Shown here in pieces: positions 35,269 to 44,762 of a stretch of 64,000 nt of DNA (position 1 is the first letter of the stretch; the number at the start of each line of letters is the position of its first letter). The translations under genes were made by a program, and so were the position numbers. Where the stretch lies: the NCBI GenBank assembly GCA_000961805.1, contig LADV01000022.1, forward strand, positions 1-64,000, read 5' to 3'. Origin of the DNA: Peptococcaceae bacterium BRH_c23 (lineage in GTDB: Bacteria; Bacillota_B; Desulfitobacteriia; Desulfitobacteriales; Desulfitobacteriaceae). The notes below the pieces were generated by a model that saw nothing but the letters and a program-made list of their open reading frames with translations, made no database searches and was not told where the DNA came from.

Positions 35269-36234
35269 TTATATCTTCTTTTGCATAACAAATGAGAGAC
35301 GCAATCTGTCAACTTGAAATGCCGCCAGCAGCATAACTCCAAGGAAAGCCTGGAACCAGTTGGAGTTTATATTCAAAAGTACTAACCCGTTTATCATGAT
35401 ACTCATCAACATGGCACCCAGTATCGCTCCCGACACTGAAACCTTACCACCCGACAATATTGTGGCTCCAAGTACAGGAGCTGCAAAGGATACCAGCATC
35501 CAGTCCTGGCCTACCGATAGCTGTGCAGAACCTAGTCGTGCCACCTGCAGTATGCCAGCCATTCCTGCCAGCAGCCCACTAATTGAATGAGCTGTAAGTA
35601 TAATTCCCGAAGTTTTTATACCTGAGAAATATGCAGCTCTCTCGCTCGCACCTGTTGCCAGTATCTGCCTCCCTATAGGCAACCGGTACATGAACACGCT
35701 TAATATCACTGCAACTCCTAAGGTTATCAAAAACAATATAGGCACATGGAACACACTCGCTTTACCTATCGCCCTAAATCCAGCAGGCAGGTTGGAATAC
35801 ATCTCACTTTTGGTTGCTACTGTAGCAATTCCAAGATATATGCTTGCCAGTGACAATGTTATGATGAAGGGGTTTATCCCCGTTTTTACAATTAGCAAGC
35901 CCTGTATGTATCCCAATATCATCCCGATCAATGCCCCAATTATAAGCGCCAATAACACTGGAATCGCATACTTTTCCATTAATGCTGCGGTAAACATGCC
36001 TGTAACTCCTGCCATGGAGCCAAGTGCGAGATTGAATTGCCCTATGGAAAGAACCATAAGTTGTGAAAATCCTACTATGGCAGTTATAGCTATTGTTCTT
36101 CCTAATGAATCAAGGTTAAATGCTGAAGTGAATCCTTCAGTTACCATAGTAAGCAGTATACTTATCACAAATACTGCGATTGTAACACTTGCTATGTCTT
36201 TTTTAATCAAATCATTAATTAATTTTCGACCCAT
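35269..36234 (-). CDS. Sugar ABC transporter permease, first of pair (RbsC family)
   Basis: 321-residue multi-helix membrane protein, homologous to its neighbour at 34159. Family motifs are present in altered form: SIGQFNLALGSMAGVTG replaces the usual GGIDLSVG signature, and GATILSGGKVSVSGA is retained. ATG 36234 follows GGAGGAG. The gene begins 49 bases after the SDR gene, so SDR, both permeases, the ATPase and the binding protein form one operon. Confidence 0.93.
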   Translation of the reverse strand: MGRKLINDLIKKDIASVTIAVFVISILLTMVTEGFTSAFNLDSLGRTIAITAIVGFSQLMVLSIGQFNLALGSMAGVTGMFTAALMEKYAIPVLLALIIGALIGMILGYIQGLLIVKTGINPFIITLSLASIYLGIATVATKSEMYSNLPAGFRAIGKASVFHVPILFLITLGVAVILSVFMYRLPIGRQILATGASERAAYFSGIKTSGIILTAHSISGLLAGMAGILQVARLGSAQLSVGQDWMLVSFAAPVLGATILSGGKVSVSGAILGAMLMSIMINGLVLLNINSNWFQAFLGVMLLAAFQVDRLRLSFVMQKKI

Positions 36235-36283
36235 ACTCTACTCCTCCAAATTCAAATACATTATTAATTTATCTGCTAAAGAA

Positions 36284-37027
36284 CTATCCCATAAATACAC
36301 CACCGTTGATGTCGATAGTCACACCCGTTATATACCTTGATCTTTCGGAAGCCAGAAATTGTATGACATCCGCCACGTCTTCCGGTGTTCCTATTCTTCT
36401 TAATGGGACCGTTTCAGGGTCAAAATGGTTAAAGTTCTTAGTCATTTGAGTGTCAATAAACCCTGGTGCTATGCAGTTGACATTGATGTTAAAAGGTCCT
36501 ACAGCTTTGGCAAGTGACATGGTTAAGGCTATAATTCCACCTTTTGATACAGCATAATTTACACCTGTGGCTATTCCGCCTATCCTGCCCGAAATGGAAG
36601 ATATATTAATCACTTTCCCGTATTTTCTCTGTTTCATTTTGGTAAAGGCTTCTCTTGAGCAGAGATATGCACTCCTGAGATTTATGTTCATCACCATATC
36701 CCACTCTATATCTCCTATTTCCTCTATACTGCCTACAGGACAAATGCCTGCACCGTTAACCAGGATATCCAGCGACTCAAATTTCTTGGCCGCAACTTCA
36801 AATAATTTCTTTATATCTGAATAATCTGCAACATTGACCTTCTCAGCTATACACATACAGCCTGTTTCATTACTTATCAGCTCGCTTGTTTCCTCTGCTT
36901 TTTCAATGTTCAGATCTGCTATTACTATTCCTTTTGCTCCCTCCTTGGCGAAAGTCATTGCTGTTGCAGCACCTATCCCTCCTGCCGCACCTGTAATTAC
37001 TGCATATTTTCCTAATAATTCATTCAT
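36284..37027 (-). CDS. Short-chain dehydrogenase/reductase SDR1
   Basis: 247-residue classical SDR with the cofactor motif TGAAGGIG (residues 13-20), NGAG, a catalytic serine in ISSISGRIGG and YAVSK with Tyr158 and Lys162. The acidic residue in IVIADLN favours NAD over NADP. Start ATG 37027 has GGAGG six bases upstream; the longer frame from 37075 is not supported. It is closely similar to SDR2 at 45999, and both head an ABC importer operon that ends in an AOR. Likely oxidises a hydroxyl of the imported sugar or polyol. FabG-like function is unlikely given the context. Confidence 0.93.
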   Translation of the reverse strand: MNELLGKYAVITGAAGGIGAATAMTFAKEGAKGIVIADLNIEKAEETSELISNETGCMCIAEKVNVADYSDIKKLFEVAAKKFESLDILVNGAGICPVGSIEEIGDIEWDMVMNINLRSAYLCSREAFTKMKQRKYGKVINISSISGRIGGIATGVNYAVSKGGIIALTMSLAKAVGPFNINVNCIAPGFIDTQMTKNFNHFDPETVPLRRIGTPEDVADVIQFLASERSRYITGVTIDINGGVFMG

Positions 37028-37103
37028 ATTGCACCTCCAATTTATTGAAAAATATAGCTTGCTTTTATATATCAAACTCTATATCCGCAATCCTGACAAA
37101 AGA

Positions 37104-39371
37104 TCAGCTTGTACTGCCTAAAACAATTTGTTCGAATTTGTCTTTCACTGCACTTAAAGTTTCTTCTGGGCTTTTCCTCCCTGCAACTGCATCTAAGATT
37201 CCGTCAGCTAATATTTTCTCAAATAGATTCATATCAAGTATTTTCCCCTTTTTGTTTCTGATTGTCTGCTTTTTCCTTTCGGTATCCAGATAGGTCGAGA
37301 TATTTTCCATCCATGGATATGCCAAAGATAACCGGGAATTATCAACTACATTGTTTTTAGGGACAAATCCGCCCAATAAAGTGTTGTGCACTGATAAACT
37401 ATTGCTGCACGCCCATTTCATAAATTCATAGCTTTCTTTCGGATATTTGGAATACTTATTGATTCCAAACACCCAACCGCCCAGCACAGACGCATTTCCA
37501 GGTATAGCATCAGACTTTATGTTGTTGAACATATTTGCCACCTGACGGTCGTATATATTTGAAACATGCGAATTATACGTATTTATAAAGGCTACATTCC
37601 CTTTTACAAACTTATCTATCTGATCATCCCACCAATAGTCTATAGATTCTACAGGACAATAGCGGTAAGTCTCACATAAGCTGTTTAAAGCCTTAATGTT
37701 CTCAATGCTATTTATTACAAATTCCCCGTCTCCCGTAATTATTCTTCCATTATAGGACCATTGCCTAGGTAAAAATTCTTCTATAATTCCGGTAGGGTTT
37801 AAGCCCGCAATACATGTACCGTATTCTGTAGGAGAATTGGAATTATACTTTCGGGTAAAAAACTTGGCAACCAGATTAAATTCAGACCAAGTCTTCGGTG
37901 GCTTGAGTTCAATACCATACTCTTTATAAAACATCCATTGTATTTTCGTGTCCTCCAACAAGTCCCTCCTGTAAAACATCATCTGAACGCCGACCATTAG
38001 CGGGAAAGTATAGACACTGCTTGAATAATCAATAAATGTTTTTCTTACATTTTCGTTAAAGTTCAGCAGAAATTCGTCATTATCATTCTTTATAAAATCG
38101 TCAATTTTTAAAAGACAACCACTTTCTACAAATTCCTTTATCCATGGCAAATCGATCAAAAATACATCGAAATCGCTCTTTCCCATTTTGTTGCTTTCAA
38201 TAATACTGTTGTATAAATCTATATAATGACATTTACGATAATCAACACTTACCCCGAAATGGTCTTCAAAGTTTGGTATTAATTTTAGCATTGCTTCGGA
38301 CATTGGCCCATCAAGAAGCAAAAGGTTTATCTTCTCTTTTTTTGTATCAGTAATAGTAGTTGGTTTGTAAACCATCTCGCTATTTTCCCTTTCATTTTTC
38401 AAGAGTATCTGCTTGTTTTCAAAGAGTATTGGGGAATTTAGATTTTTAATTAGTAAATTCATTCCCTCAATTCCTAGCCTCGTTGCATTCCTTTTTAACT
38501 TTACAGTTCCTTGTCTATTATCAAATTTATACCAACTGTCTCCCGAGAGACTGTAGATTTCAGACTTTTTGTTCAACACTCCAAGTATTTCTATCAGGTT
38601 TTCCGCTAAAACTTCATTTGAGGTTATAAAGCAGTCTGGAATTTTATCCATTTGGCTAATGAAATAAAGAATCTGTTTAAATGAGTATTCCCTGTTCAGG
38701 CTTACATGCAGAATATTGTTGCGGCAATTCCCGCTATGCTTCTCAAACGCCATTTTAAAACCATTTTCACATTCCTTTTCTGAACTGAATTCCGTATGAC
38801 CTGTAACAAGTACAATCTCACGTTCTTCATCCGAGTGAGTAAGCATAAAACCATTTAGCAGATTTTCAGTGATTTCGTATATGGTGTTAAAGTTGTCAAA
38901 GCTAATAGAATTATAATCCTTATCCTTGATTATTCTTTCTAAAAAAACAATTGGTATCTTTTTTGATAAAATCGAATCAAATATACCAGTATTCGTTGCA
39001 TTGCACGTTATAATCAATATTCCTTTTACGCCCAGATCAATAAGTTCCTCAAGCACCATGTTTTCATAATTTTTCATATCATTTGCCGTCTTAATAATCA
39101 AATGATAATGTTCTTCTTCCGCAGCCTTCAATATACCATCCACGATCTGGTTATAGTGGCTATAAATATTGGGCAAAATAACACCGATGAATTTAATCTT
39201 GTTCGTCTTGAGATTTCTGGCAAGAAGGTTGGGAGTATAGTTTAATGTTTCAATGGCTTCCATTACATTTTTATAAACTGCACTGCTCACGTTGTTTTTA
39301 TTGTTTATGATATTGGAAACTGTTGATACTGAAACATTTGCCAGCTTTGCAACATCTCTAATATTAGACAT
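37104..39371 (-). CDS. LacI-family regulator fused to a family 1 solute-binding-protein-like domain
   Basis: 755-residue chimera. Residues 1-60 are a LacI helix-turn-helix and hinge (RDVAKLANVSVSTVSNIINN, then YTPNLLARNLKTNKIKFIGV). Residues about 60-335 follow the LacI/ribose-binding core (GVKGILIITCNA, IPIVFLERI, DCFITSNEVLAENLIEIL). From about 345 to 740 the protein resembles an extracellular solute-binding protein family 1 (FDVFLIDLPWIKEF, FPLMVGVQMMFYRRDLL, PPKTWSEFN, GGWVFGINKYSKYPKESYEF), yet there is no signal peptide, so this part must work in the cytoplasm. Most LacI proteins are about 340 residues. The frame is intact. Start ATG 39371 follows GGGAGG. It is 76 bases ahead of SDR1, so it probably controls the SDR1-importer-AOR3 module in response to a sugar or oligosaccharide. 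Confidence 0.88.
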   Translation of the reverse strand: MSNIRDVAKLANVSVSTVSNIINNKNNVSSAVYKNVMEAIETLNYTPNLLARNLKTNKIKFIGVILPNIYSHYNQIVDGILKAAEEEHYHLIIKTANDMKNYENMVLEELIDLGVKGILIITCNATNTGIFDSILSKKIPIVFLERIIKDKDYNSISFDNFNTIYEITENLLNGFMLTHSDEEREIVLVTGHTEFSSEKECENGFKMAFEKHSGNCRNNILHVSLNREYSFKQILYFISQMDKIPDCFITSNEVLAENLIEILGVLNKKSEIYSLSGDSWYKFDNRQGTVKLKRNATRLGIEGMNLLIKNLNSPILFENKQILLKNERENSEMVYKPTTITDTKKEKINLLLLDGPMSEAMLKLIPNFEDHFGVSVDYRKCHYIDLYNSIIESNKMGKSDFDVFLIDLPWIKEFVESGCLLKIDDFIKNDNDEFLLNFNENVRKTFIDYSSSVYTFPLMVGVQMMFYRRDLLEDTKIQWMFYKEYGIELKPPKTWSEFNLVAKFFTRKYNSNSPTEYGTCIAGLNPTGIIEEFLPRQWSYNGRIITGDGEFVINSIENIKALNSLCETYRYCPVESIDYWWDDQIDKFVKGNVAFINTYNSHVSNIYDRQVANMFNNIKSDAIPGNASVLGGWVFGINKYSKYPKESYEFMKWACSNSLSVHNTLLGGFVPKNNVVDNSRLSLAYPWMENISTYLDTERKKQTIRNKKGKILDMNLFEKILADGILDAVAGRKSPEETLSAVKDKFEQIVLGSTS

Positions 39372-39571
39372 TTATACTATGCCTCCCTTATTTGTTTGAT
39401 ATCTCTCGGCTCCTTGCAGCTATTGCTATGCTATGGCATTGCCATTATTAATTCTGTCGATAGTAACTTTTTTCTTTAGTTAATATCCATTCACCTCTAC
39501 AGCCGTTTTATCATGGTTTTATAATATATCGAAAAATACAAAGATTCAATCATTATATGTACTGTTTATAT

Positions 39572-39591
39572 AACTAATTCTAGAATTAGTT
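39572..39591. promoter_or_regulatory. Perfect 20-base palindrome, candidate operator of the LacI-fusion regulator
   Basis: AACTAATTCTAGAATTAGTT equals its own reverse complement. It lies 200 bases upstream of the LacI-fusion start codon and is followed by TTTAGTAAACCGTT, which looks like half of a typical LacI-family site. It is too far from the preceding operon end to be its terminator and has no T-tract. Confidence 0.45.
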
Positions 39592-39771
39592 TAGTAAACC
39601 GTTCTAATTCAACTTATGACGTATTAATGACATTACCTCGCAAATAAATTTTGCACACGAAAAGACTTGTATGCCAGCCGTTTAGTGTGTTCATCAAATC
39701 GGGATAGGGTCAGTACTGTAAAGTTAATGAAGGAATACTGTAAGAAAATATCATTTTGCGACAAATTGGGC

Positions 39772-39811
39772 AAAGAAAAAAACGCTCCTTTAATATCAAT
39801 TAAAGTGAGCG
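39772..39811 (-). terminator. Rho-independent terminator of the AOR4-moaD operon
   Basis: CGCTCCTTTAA (39783-39793) pairs with TTAAAGTGAGCG (39800-39811) with one bulge. On the minus strand the stem is followed by TTTTTTTCTTT. It is 129 bases after the MoaD-like stop codon. Confidence 0.85.
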
Positions 39812-39939
39812 CCCACGGCACTGGCAAAGCAACAAAATCTGATTATAACGGTTTACTTGGATTATGTGTTGTCAAAATTCCTAAAATTCCCGAATGAATT
39901 CCGAGTTCCAACTGTTCGAGATCGGGGCGATGCGTTAAT

Positions 39940-40209
39940 TCAACCTCCTGATAATACGGGTACAAATTTAAATACATCCCCACTATTTATGGATTGATTT
40001 TCTCCACCTTTTATTATTAAAGAAACCAGTCTATCATTCAACAACAAAACATAGGGTATTTTGATGTTATAATCCATTTCCAGACATCGACCTATTGTGC
40101 CCACTGCTTTTTCCAATTCCGGTTCAACTTCAAAGCACATATCTTTTTTGCCAATGATTCCAACAAATTGACCATAAAATTCCATCCTTATTTTTACCAA
40201 ATCATTCAT
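39940..40209 (-). CDS. MoaD/ThiS-like small ubiquitin-fold protein 3
   Basis: 89-residue beta-grasp protein ending VLSGG. ATG 40209 overlaps the AOR4 stop by eight bases (ATGAATGA), which couples its translation to that gene; GGATGG precedes it. The sequence (MNDLVKIRMEFYGQFVGIIG) is clearly diverged from the two other MoaD-like proteins in the window, so each AOR seems to keep its own partner. Expected to act in sulfur transfer for the tungsten-pterin cofactor or in AOR maturation. Confidence 0.82.
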   Translation of the reverse strand: MNDLVKIRMEFYGQFVGIIGKKDMCFEVEPELEKAVGTIGRCLEMDYNIKIPYVLLLNDRLVSLIIKGGENQSINSGDVFKFVPVLSGG

Positions 40210-42112
40210 ACATCCATCCAATAGCTAGCTCGTAAAGTTTTCCTTCAGTAGGAATGCCTTCAGAATCCCATCCCATCATTTGATAGTAAAGCGAAATTGC
40301 TTTTTCAAACTCAGCCTTGTCAAGCTTGGATCCCTTCAGCGGACCCGATTCAAGTTCTGTAAACATCCGGTCCGGAAGATTGTCGTCTTCCTTTGTCATG
40401 CCATGCTTAAGGTTAAAGCATCTTGCCATTGTTGTTCCACGTTCACCGAGTTTCATGATTTCCCAAAGGCTTGTTTCCCAACCTGTAGCTGCTTTCAAAA
40501 TCTCAGGAATATGATTAATCTTACCTGTCCTTACAGGTTCGAAGGCAAATATGCACAGCCCAAGTGAGTTGAAAAGGCTGAATAGATGCTGGAGATAAGT
40601 GAAAAGCCTAACTTTATCAGCAGAAAGAGACAAACTCTCTACTGGTCCCAATATTCCCATCGGGTTGCATGCCTTCACAAAAACTGAAGGTTCATCAGCA
40701 TCATGGCTGTACCCAGTGAGCTTAGGATCAAATGCCCCGTCATGCTCATGTTGGAGGTGGTCTGCACCTGTAGGAGAAACTGCATACGCAAGTCCCATTC
40801 CGTATTTTGACCTGGGCTCAGCAAGAGCAAATTCCTGACCCTTTACTTGCATGGCATAATTTATTGCATCACCTCCCAGCTTTTCAGCACATCTTTTGCT
40901 TCCTTCTGCAAGGAAATCACCAAATCCATCACGTGCCGCAATCTTTTCCAACATCTGTAGCATAAACTCGCCGTTACCATATTTTAAATCAATACCATCC
41001 ATCTGTTCTTTTGTCAAAATGCCTCTTTCACGACACTCCATTGCAAAAGCTATAGTTACCGAAGCAGATACGGAGTCCATTCCATACCTGTTGCAAAGCT
41101 CATTCGCCTTACAAACTACGTTAAAATCCTTAACTCCACAAAGCGAGCCAAAGCCTGAAAGTGATTCGTATTCTGGTCCCCCGTACGCTTCATCTATTTC
41201 ATATGGGGAAGTGCTCTTCATAACCTGCTTACACCTAATTGGACAGGCATAACATCCTTCAGAACCTATTTTTAGAGCCTCATGCATATCGTCAACCGTA
41301 TAATCCAGTTCAGGGAACTGGCCAGTTGTAAAATTCCTTGTTGGGAGTGACCCTGCGATATTTGCATTAAAGTAATACTGGTTTGTACCATATTTGTTCT
41401 GAGTATTATTGTCTACATTCTTTTTAAAATTCAAGCTAAACCATTTGGCCAATTCCTGAATCTTTTGAGCATCATACATCGGAGGTTTTTTTGTACCCCT
41501 CACAGCGATAGCTTTTAACATTTTTGACCCCATTACGGCACCAAGACCGGTTCTACCGTGATAATGGTTCAAATCGTTTGCAATACCTGCATACCTGACA
41601 AGGTTTTCCCCTGCTTTTCCAATAACTTCGAACTTTAGTTTTGGGTCTCCAATCTCAGCTTTTATTGCTTCAACCGCGTCTTTTGTATCTTTACCCCATA
41701 AATATGAAGCTTCTTTGATTTCAGCGACTCCGTCCTGTATCAACAGATATACGGGTCTATCGGATTTACCTTCAACAATTACGGCATCGTAACCTGCGAA
41801 TTTTAATTCAACACCCCAGAACCCTCCTGCCTCAGACTCTCCAAATAAGCCCGTAAGAGGAGACTTTGCACCTACAGAGTTTCTTCCAAGCCCTGGATAT
41901 GCTACTCCTGTTATTACACTTGAAGCAAAAATCAACTTATTCTCAGAACCTAAAGGGTCAGTATCGGGTTCAAGTTCCTTATGAAGGAAATAAGCAATCA
42001 TAGATCGGCCACCCATATATGTCCTGTAGAAAAGCTCGTCCATCTCTTCAATTTTCGTCGTGCCAGTTGTTAAATTAACACGCAATATCTTTCCATTATA
42101 GCCATAAAGCAT
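40202..42112 (-). CDS. Aldehyde ferredoxin oxidoreductase family protein AOR4
   Basis: 636-residue tungsten/molybdopterin enzyme starting MLYGYNGKILRVNL at ATG 42112 behind GGGGG. The cluster motif is GCYACPIRCKQV with a late cysteine in LGLCIF; GGPEYESL and SPTGADHLQHEHDG give the presumed active-site Glu and His. It follows the permease gene by 58 bases and is coupled to the MoaD-like gene, completing the SDR2-importer-AOR4 operon. No LarA or mutarotase gene accompanies this copy. Likely substrate: an aldehyde made from the imported sugar or polyol. Confidence 0.94.
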   Translation of the reverse strand: MLYGYNGKILRVNLTTGTTKIEEMDELFYRTYMGGRSMIAYFLHKELEPDTDPLGSENKLIFASSVITGVAYPGLGRNSVGAKSPLTGLFGESEAGGFWGVELKFAGYDAVIVEGKSDRPVYLLIQDGVAEIKEASYLWGKDTKDAVEAIKAEIGDPKLKFEVIGKAGENLVRYAGIANDLNHYHGRTGLGAVMGSKMLKAIAVRGTKKPPMYDAQKIQELAKWFSLNFKKNVDNNTQNKYGTNQYYFNANIAGSLPTRNFTTGQFPELDYTVDDMHEALKIGSEGCYACPIRCKQVMKSTSPYEIDEAYGGPEYESLSGFGSLCGVKDFNVVCKANELCNRYGMDSVSASVTIAFAMECRERGILTKEQMDGIDLKYGNGEFMLQMLEKIAARDGFGDFLAEGSKRCAEKLGGDAINYAMQVKGQEFALAEPRSKYGMGLAYAVSPTGADHLQHEHDGAFDPKLTGYSHDADEPSVFVKACNPMGILGPVESLSLSADKVRLFTYLQHLFSLFNSLGLCIFAFEPVRTGKINHIPEILKAATGWETSLWEIMKLGERGTTMARCFNLKHGMTKEDDNLPDRMFTELESGPLKGSKLDKAEFEKAISLYYQMMGWDSEGIPTEGKLYELAIGWMYE

Positions 42113-42170
42113 TAATTTACCCCCTAAATAACCAATATATAACTTAGCTAGGTCGTCGCATAATTTATGT

Positions 42171-43166
42171 TTAATTTAGCCCGTTCTTTAAGTTTATTGA
42201 ACTAAATCTGTCTATACCTACTGCAATAAGTATGATCGAACCAATTACCACCTGGTGCCAGAAAACATTAATGTTAAGAAGGTTCAAACCATTTCTTACC
42301 ACAGCCATCAATACAGCACCTACAGCAGTACCTATTAGACTTGCTTTACCACCTGAAAGGCTTGTTCCACCAATAACGGTAGCTGCTATTACGTCAAGTT
42401 CATATCCCATTCCAGCCTCAGGCATTGCAGCCTCGAGCCTTGAAGTAAGAAGAACCCCAGCAATTGCGGCCAACAGTCCAGTCAACGAGTAAACCAATAT
42501 CTTTATCTTTGTAATGTTAATTCCCACTAACCTTGCAGCTTCTGAATTGCTGCCTATTGAAAGAGTGTATCTTCCAAACTTGGTTCTGTACATTAAATAA
42601 TAACATAGAATCATGCTTATAACAGTTAATAACACAGGTACTGGAACCGGTCCAATGAAGCCCTGGGCAAGGTACTGCAATTCTGGGAATCTGAGACCAT
42701 AAATGGGCATTCCTTTTGAATAAACCATTATTATTCCTCTTAAAATACTCATTATTGCCAGCGTGGTTATAAAATCCGCAATACCTACTTTTGAAATCAA
42801 TAAACCGTTTATAAATCCAATAAAAGTTCCAATAATAAGAGCTACCAATATAGCAAAGAAAATATTCTGGCCCTTTAAAATCAAATCTGCAGCTACAAGG
42901 CCACATATAGACATAGTGGCTCCAACAGACAGGTCGATACCACCCATTCCTATGACAAAAGTCATACCAAAACCTATAATGGCAACGAATACTGCCTGTC
43001 TGATTATTATTGTGATGTTGGATACTGTCATAAAGTGTGGCGAAGCTATACTGAGTATGACAATCAGTAAGCAAAAGGCAATTATTATACCTCCTCCTGA
43101 TCCACTTATACTCTTGGAAAGCATGTCTTTTAAATTTATTTTTGGATTAGCTACATTGTTCTTCAT
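42171..43166 (-). CDS. Sugar ABC transporter permease (RbsC family)
   Basis: 331-residue multi-helix membrane protein with GMGGIDLSVGATMSICGL (about residues 72-89), IGSNSEAARLVGINI and GGTSLSGGKASLIG. Start ATG 43166 has GGAGGG upstream; the gene overlaps the ATPase gene by 20 bases in another frame, so they are translationally linked. Partner of the products of 43147-44682 and 44763-45821. Confidence 0.94.
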   Translation of the reverse strand: MKNNVANPKINLKDMLSKSISGSGGGIIIAFCLLIVILSIASPHFMTVSNITIIIRQAVFVAIIGFGMTFVIGMGGIDLSVGATMSICGLVAADLILKGQNIFFAILVALIIGTFIGFINGLLISKVGIADFITTLAIMSILRGIIMVYSKGMPIYGLRFPELQYLAQGFIGPVPVPVLLTVISMILCYYLMYRTKFGRYTLSIGSNSEAARLVGINITKIKILVYSLTGLLAAIAGVLLTSRLEAAMPEAGMGYELDVIAATVIGGTSLSGGKASLIGTAVGAVLMAVVRNGLNLLNINVFWHQVVIGSIILIAVGIDRFSSINLKNGLN

Positions 43167-44682
43167 TTTTACACCCTCCAGTATCATGAACCGAATAATA
43201 GGCAAGCATTTCCTCTGTAGACTCTTCTGCTCCAAGCACTTTGGTAACTTTGCCTTCATACATTACTATAATTCTATCACATATTCCAACAAGCTCAGGA
43301 CCTTCTGACGAAACAACTATAACAGCTTTCCCTGCCTTGACAAAATCCATCATGAGCCTATAAACTTCTGCTTTGGCATTTACGTCAATACCTCTAGTTG
43401 GTTCTTCAAGTATTATTATGTCAGGGTCTGTCATTAGCCATCTTCCCAGCATAATTTTCTGCTGATTCCCGCCACTAAGGTTACCGGCCATTTGAGTCGG
43501 TCCAGACGCTTTGATGGAAAGCTCAGAAATATATCTATTGGTATACTTGTTTTCTTTTTTCCTATTGATAAACATGCGAGTGATCTTTTTCAAACTGGCA
43601 ATTGAAGTATTCCAATTTATGTCGTGCATTAGGAACAAACCTTCTGTCTTTCTATCAGCCGGAAGAAAAGCAATTTTATTCCTCATAGCCTCTTGAACAT
43701 TCGCAATTCTTATTTTATTACCATATAATTCCATACTACCTTTGTCATAATTTATTATTCCGAACATGGATCTGACAAGTTCACTTTTTCCACATCCCGC
43801 TAGTCCAGCAACGCCTAAGATTTCTCCCTTATGAAGATCAAAACTGATGTCCTGGAACTGTGTACCCTTACTCAGATTTTTAACTTTAAGAACGGGTTCC
43901 CCAATTTCAACACTAACTTTAGGATACTGTTGTGTTAATGTTTTCCCTATCATGAGACTGATGACCCTATTCACGTCAAGTTCCTTAACCAAAACATCAA
44001 CAACATTCTTGCCATCACGCAGTATCATTATCCTGTCACAAACCTTCAACACCTCTTCCAAGGCATGTGAAACATATATAATGGAGCACCCGGACTTTTT
44101 AAGCCTGTCAATAATGCTGAAAAGTTGTTCCCTTTCCTCAACTTCCAGGGCTGCTGTCGGTTCATCCATAATAATGATCTGTGCTTTTGAGGAAAGAGAC
44201 CTTGCGATTTCTATTAGCTGCCTCTCAGCAAGTCTAAGCTCCCTTACGGGCTTCTCTACATCAATATTTACGGATAACTCTTCAGTAAGAATTTTTGTGG
44301 CCATCTTTTTCATTGTTTTAACGTTAAGTTTTGCTGCAAGGCCTTTACCTCTTGTAATCTCCCTGTGCATAAAAATATTTTCCGTTGAATTGAGGTCAAG
44401 GAACAAGCTCAGCTCCTGGTATATGATGTTGATCCCCAACTCCTGAAAATAGTCAGTGCTGAATGTTTCAACCTTTTTACCATTTAGCAATATTTCACCT
44501 TGATCCTTGACGTACGCACCTGCTAAAATCTTCATCAGAGTTGACTTTCCAGCTCCATTCTCACCTATTAGACCAAGAACTTCACCTTTTTCAAGTTTTA
44601 GACTAACATTATCCAGTGCAATTGTTCCTCTAAACCTTTTGTAGATTCCTTTCATTTCGAGTATAGGAAACGTTTTCTCCAC
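43147..44682 (-). CDS. Sugar ABC transporter ATPase (RbsA family)
   Basis: 511-residue double ATPase with a GTG start at 44682 behind GGAGGAATG. Domain 1 has GENGAGKSTLMKILAG, RLAERQLIEIARSL and IIIMDEPTAAL; domain 2 has GLAGCGKSELVRSM, which keeps the Walker A lysine that most family members have lost, then LSGGNQQKIMLGRW and IIILEEPTRGID. The glutamate in place of aspartate in the last Walker B is unusual. Middle gene of the SDR2-AOR4 operon. Confidence 0.95.
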   Translation of the reverse strand: MEKTFPILEMKGIYKRFRGTIALDNVSLKLEKGEVLGLIGENGAGKSTLMKILAGAYVKDQGEILLNGKKVETFSTDYFQELGINIIYQELSLFLDLNSTENIFMHREITRGKGLAAKLNVKTMKKMATKILTEELSVNIDVEKPVRELRLAERQLIEIARSLSSKAQIIIMDEPTAALEVEEREQLFSIIDRLKKSGCSIIYVSHALEEVLKVCDRIMILRDGKNVVDVLVKELDVNRVISLMIGKTLTQQYPKVSVEIGEPVLKVKNLSKGTQFQDISFDLHKGEILGVAGLAGCGKSELVRSMFGIINYDKGSMELYGNKIRIANVQEAMRNKIAFLPADRKTEGLFLMHDINWNTSIASLKKITRMFINRKKENKYTNRYISELSIKASGPTQMAGNLSGGNQQKIMLGRWLMTDPDIIILEEPTRGIDVNAKAEVYRLMMDFVKAGKAVIVVSSEGPELVGICDRIIVMYEGKVTKVLGAEESTEEMLAYYSVHDTGGCKNEEQCS

Positions 44683-44762
44683 TTTTTACATTCCTCCTTT
44701 ATAAGGCTTAGGAGGCAACATATGATCTCTGCTGCCTCCTTGAAGTCATTTTCAGAATCATC

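Larger units (their letters stand above)
39372..39939. other. Intergenic region upstream of the LacI-fusion gene
   Basis: Contains the promoter side of the LacI-fusion gene with a perfect palindrome (39572-39591), and the terminator of the AOR4 operon (39772-39811). The middle (39600-39770) and 39812-39939 hold only short open frames on both strands that match nothing I recognise and lack ribosome-binding sites. Confidence 0.5.

Noticed and set aside
31475..36234. Autoinducer-2 (Lsr) importer
   Set aside because: The two-permease layout fits, but lsrF, lsrG and lsrK are absent and the binding protein shows no diagnostic LuxP/LsrB match that I can confirm.
35690..36340. 216-codon plus-strand frame
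   Set aside because: Antisense shadow of the permease gene, with low-complexity hydrophobic translation typical of the reverse of a membrane protein gene.
39633..39897. Short frames on both strands between the LacI-fusion and AOR4 operons
   Set aside because: No ribosome-binding sites or recognisable domains, and a terminator hairpin runs through them.
42517..43074. 185-codon minus-strand frame in another phase
   Set aside because: Embedded in the permease gene; cysteine-, histidine- and tryptophan-rich translation looks non-coding.
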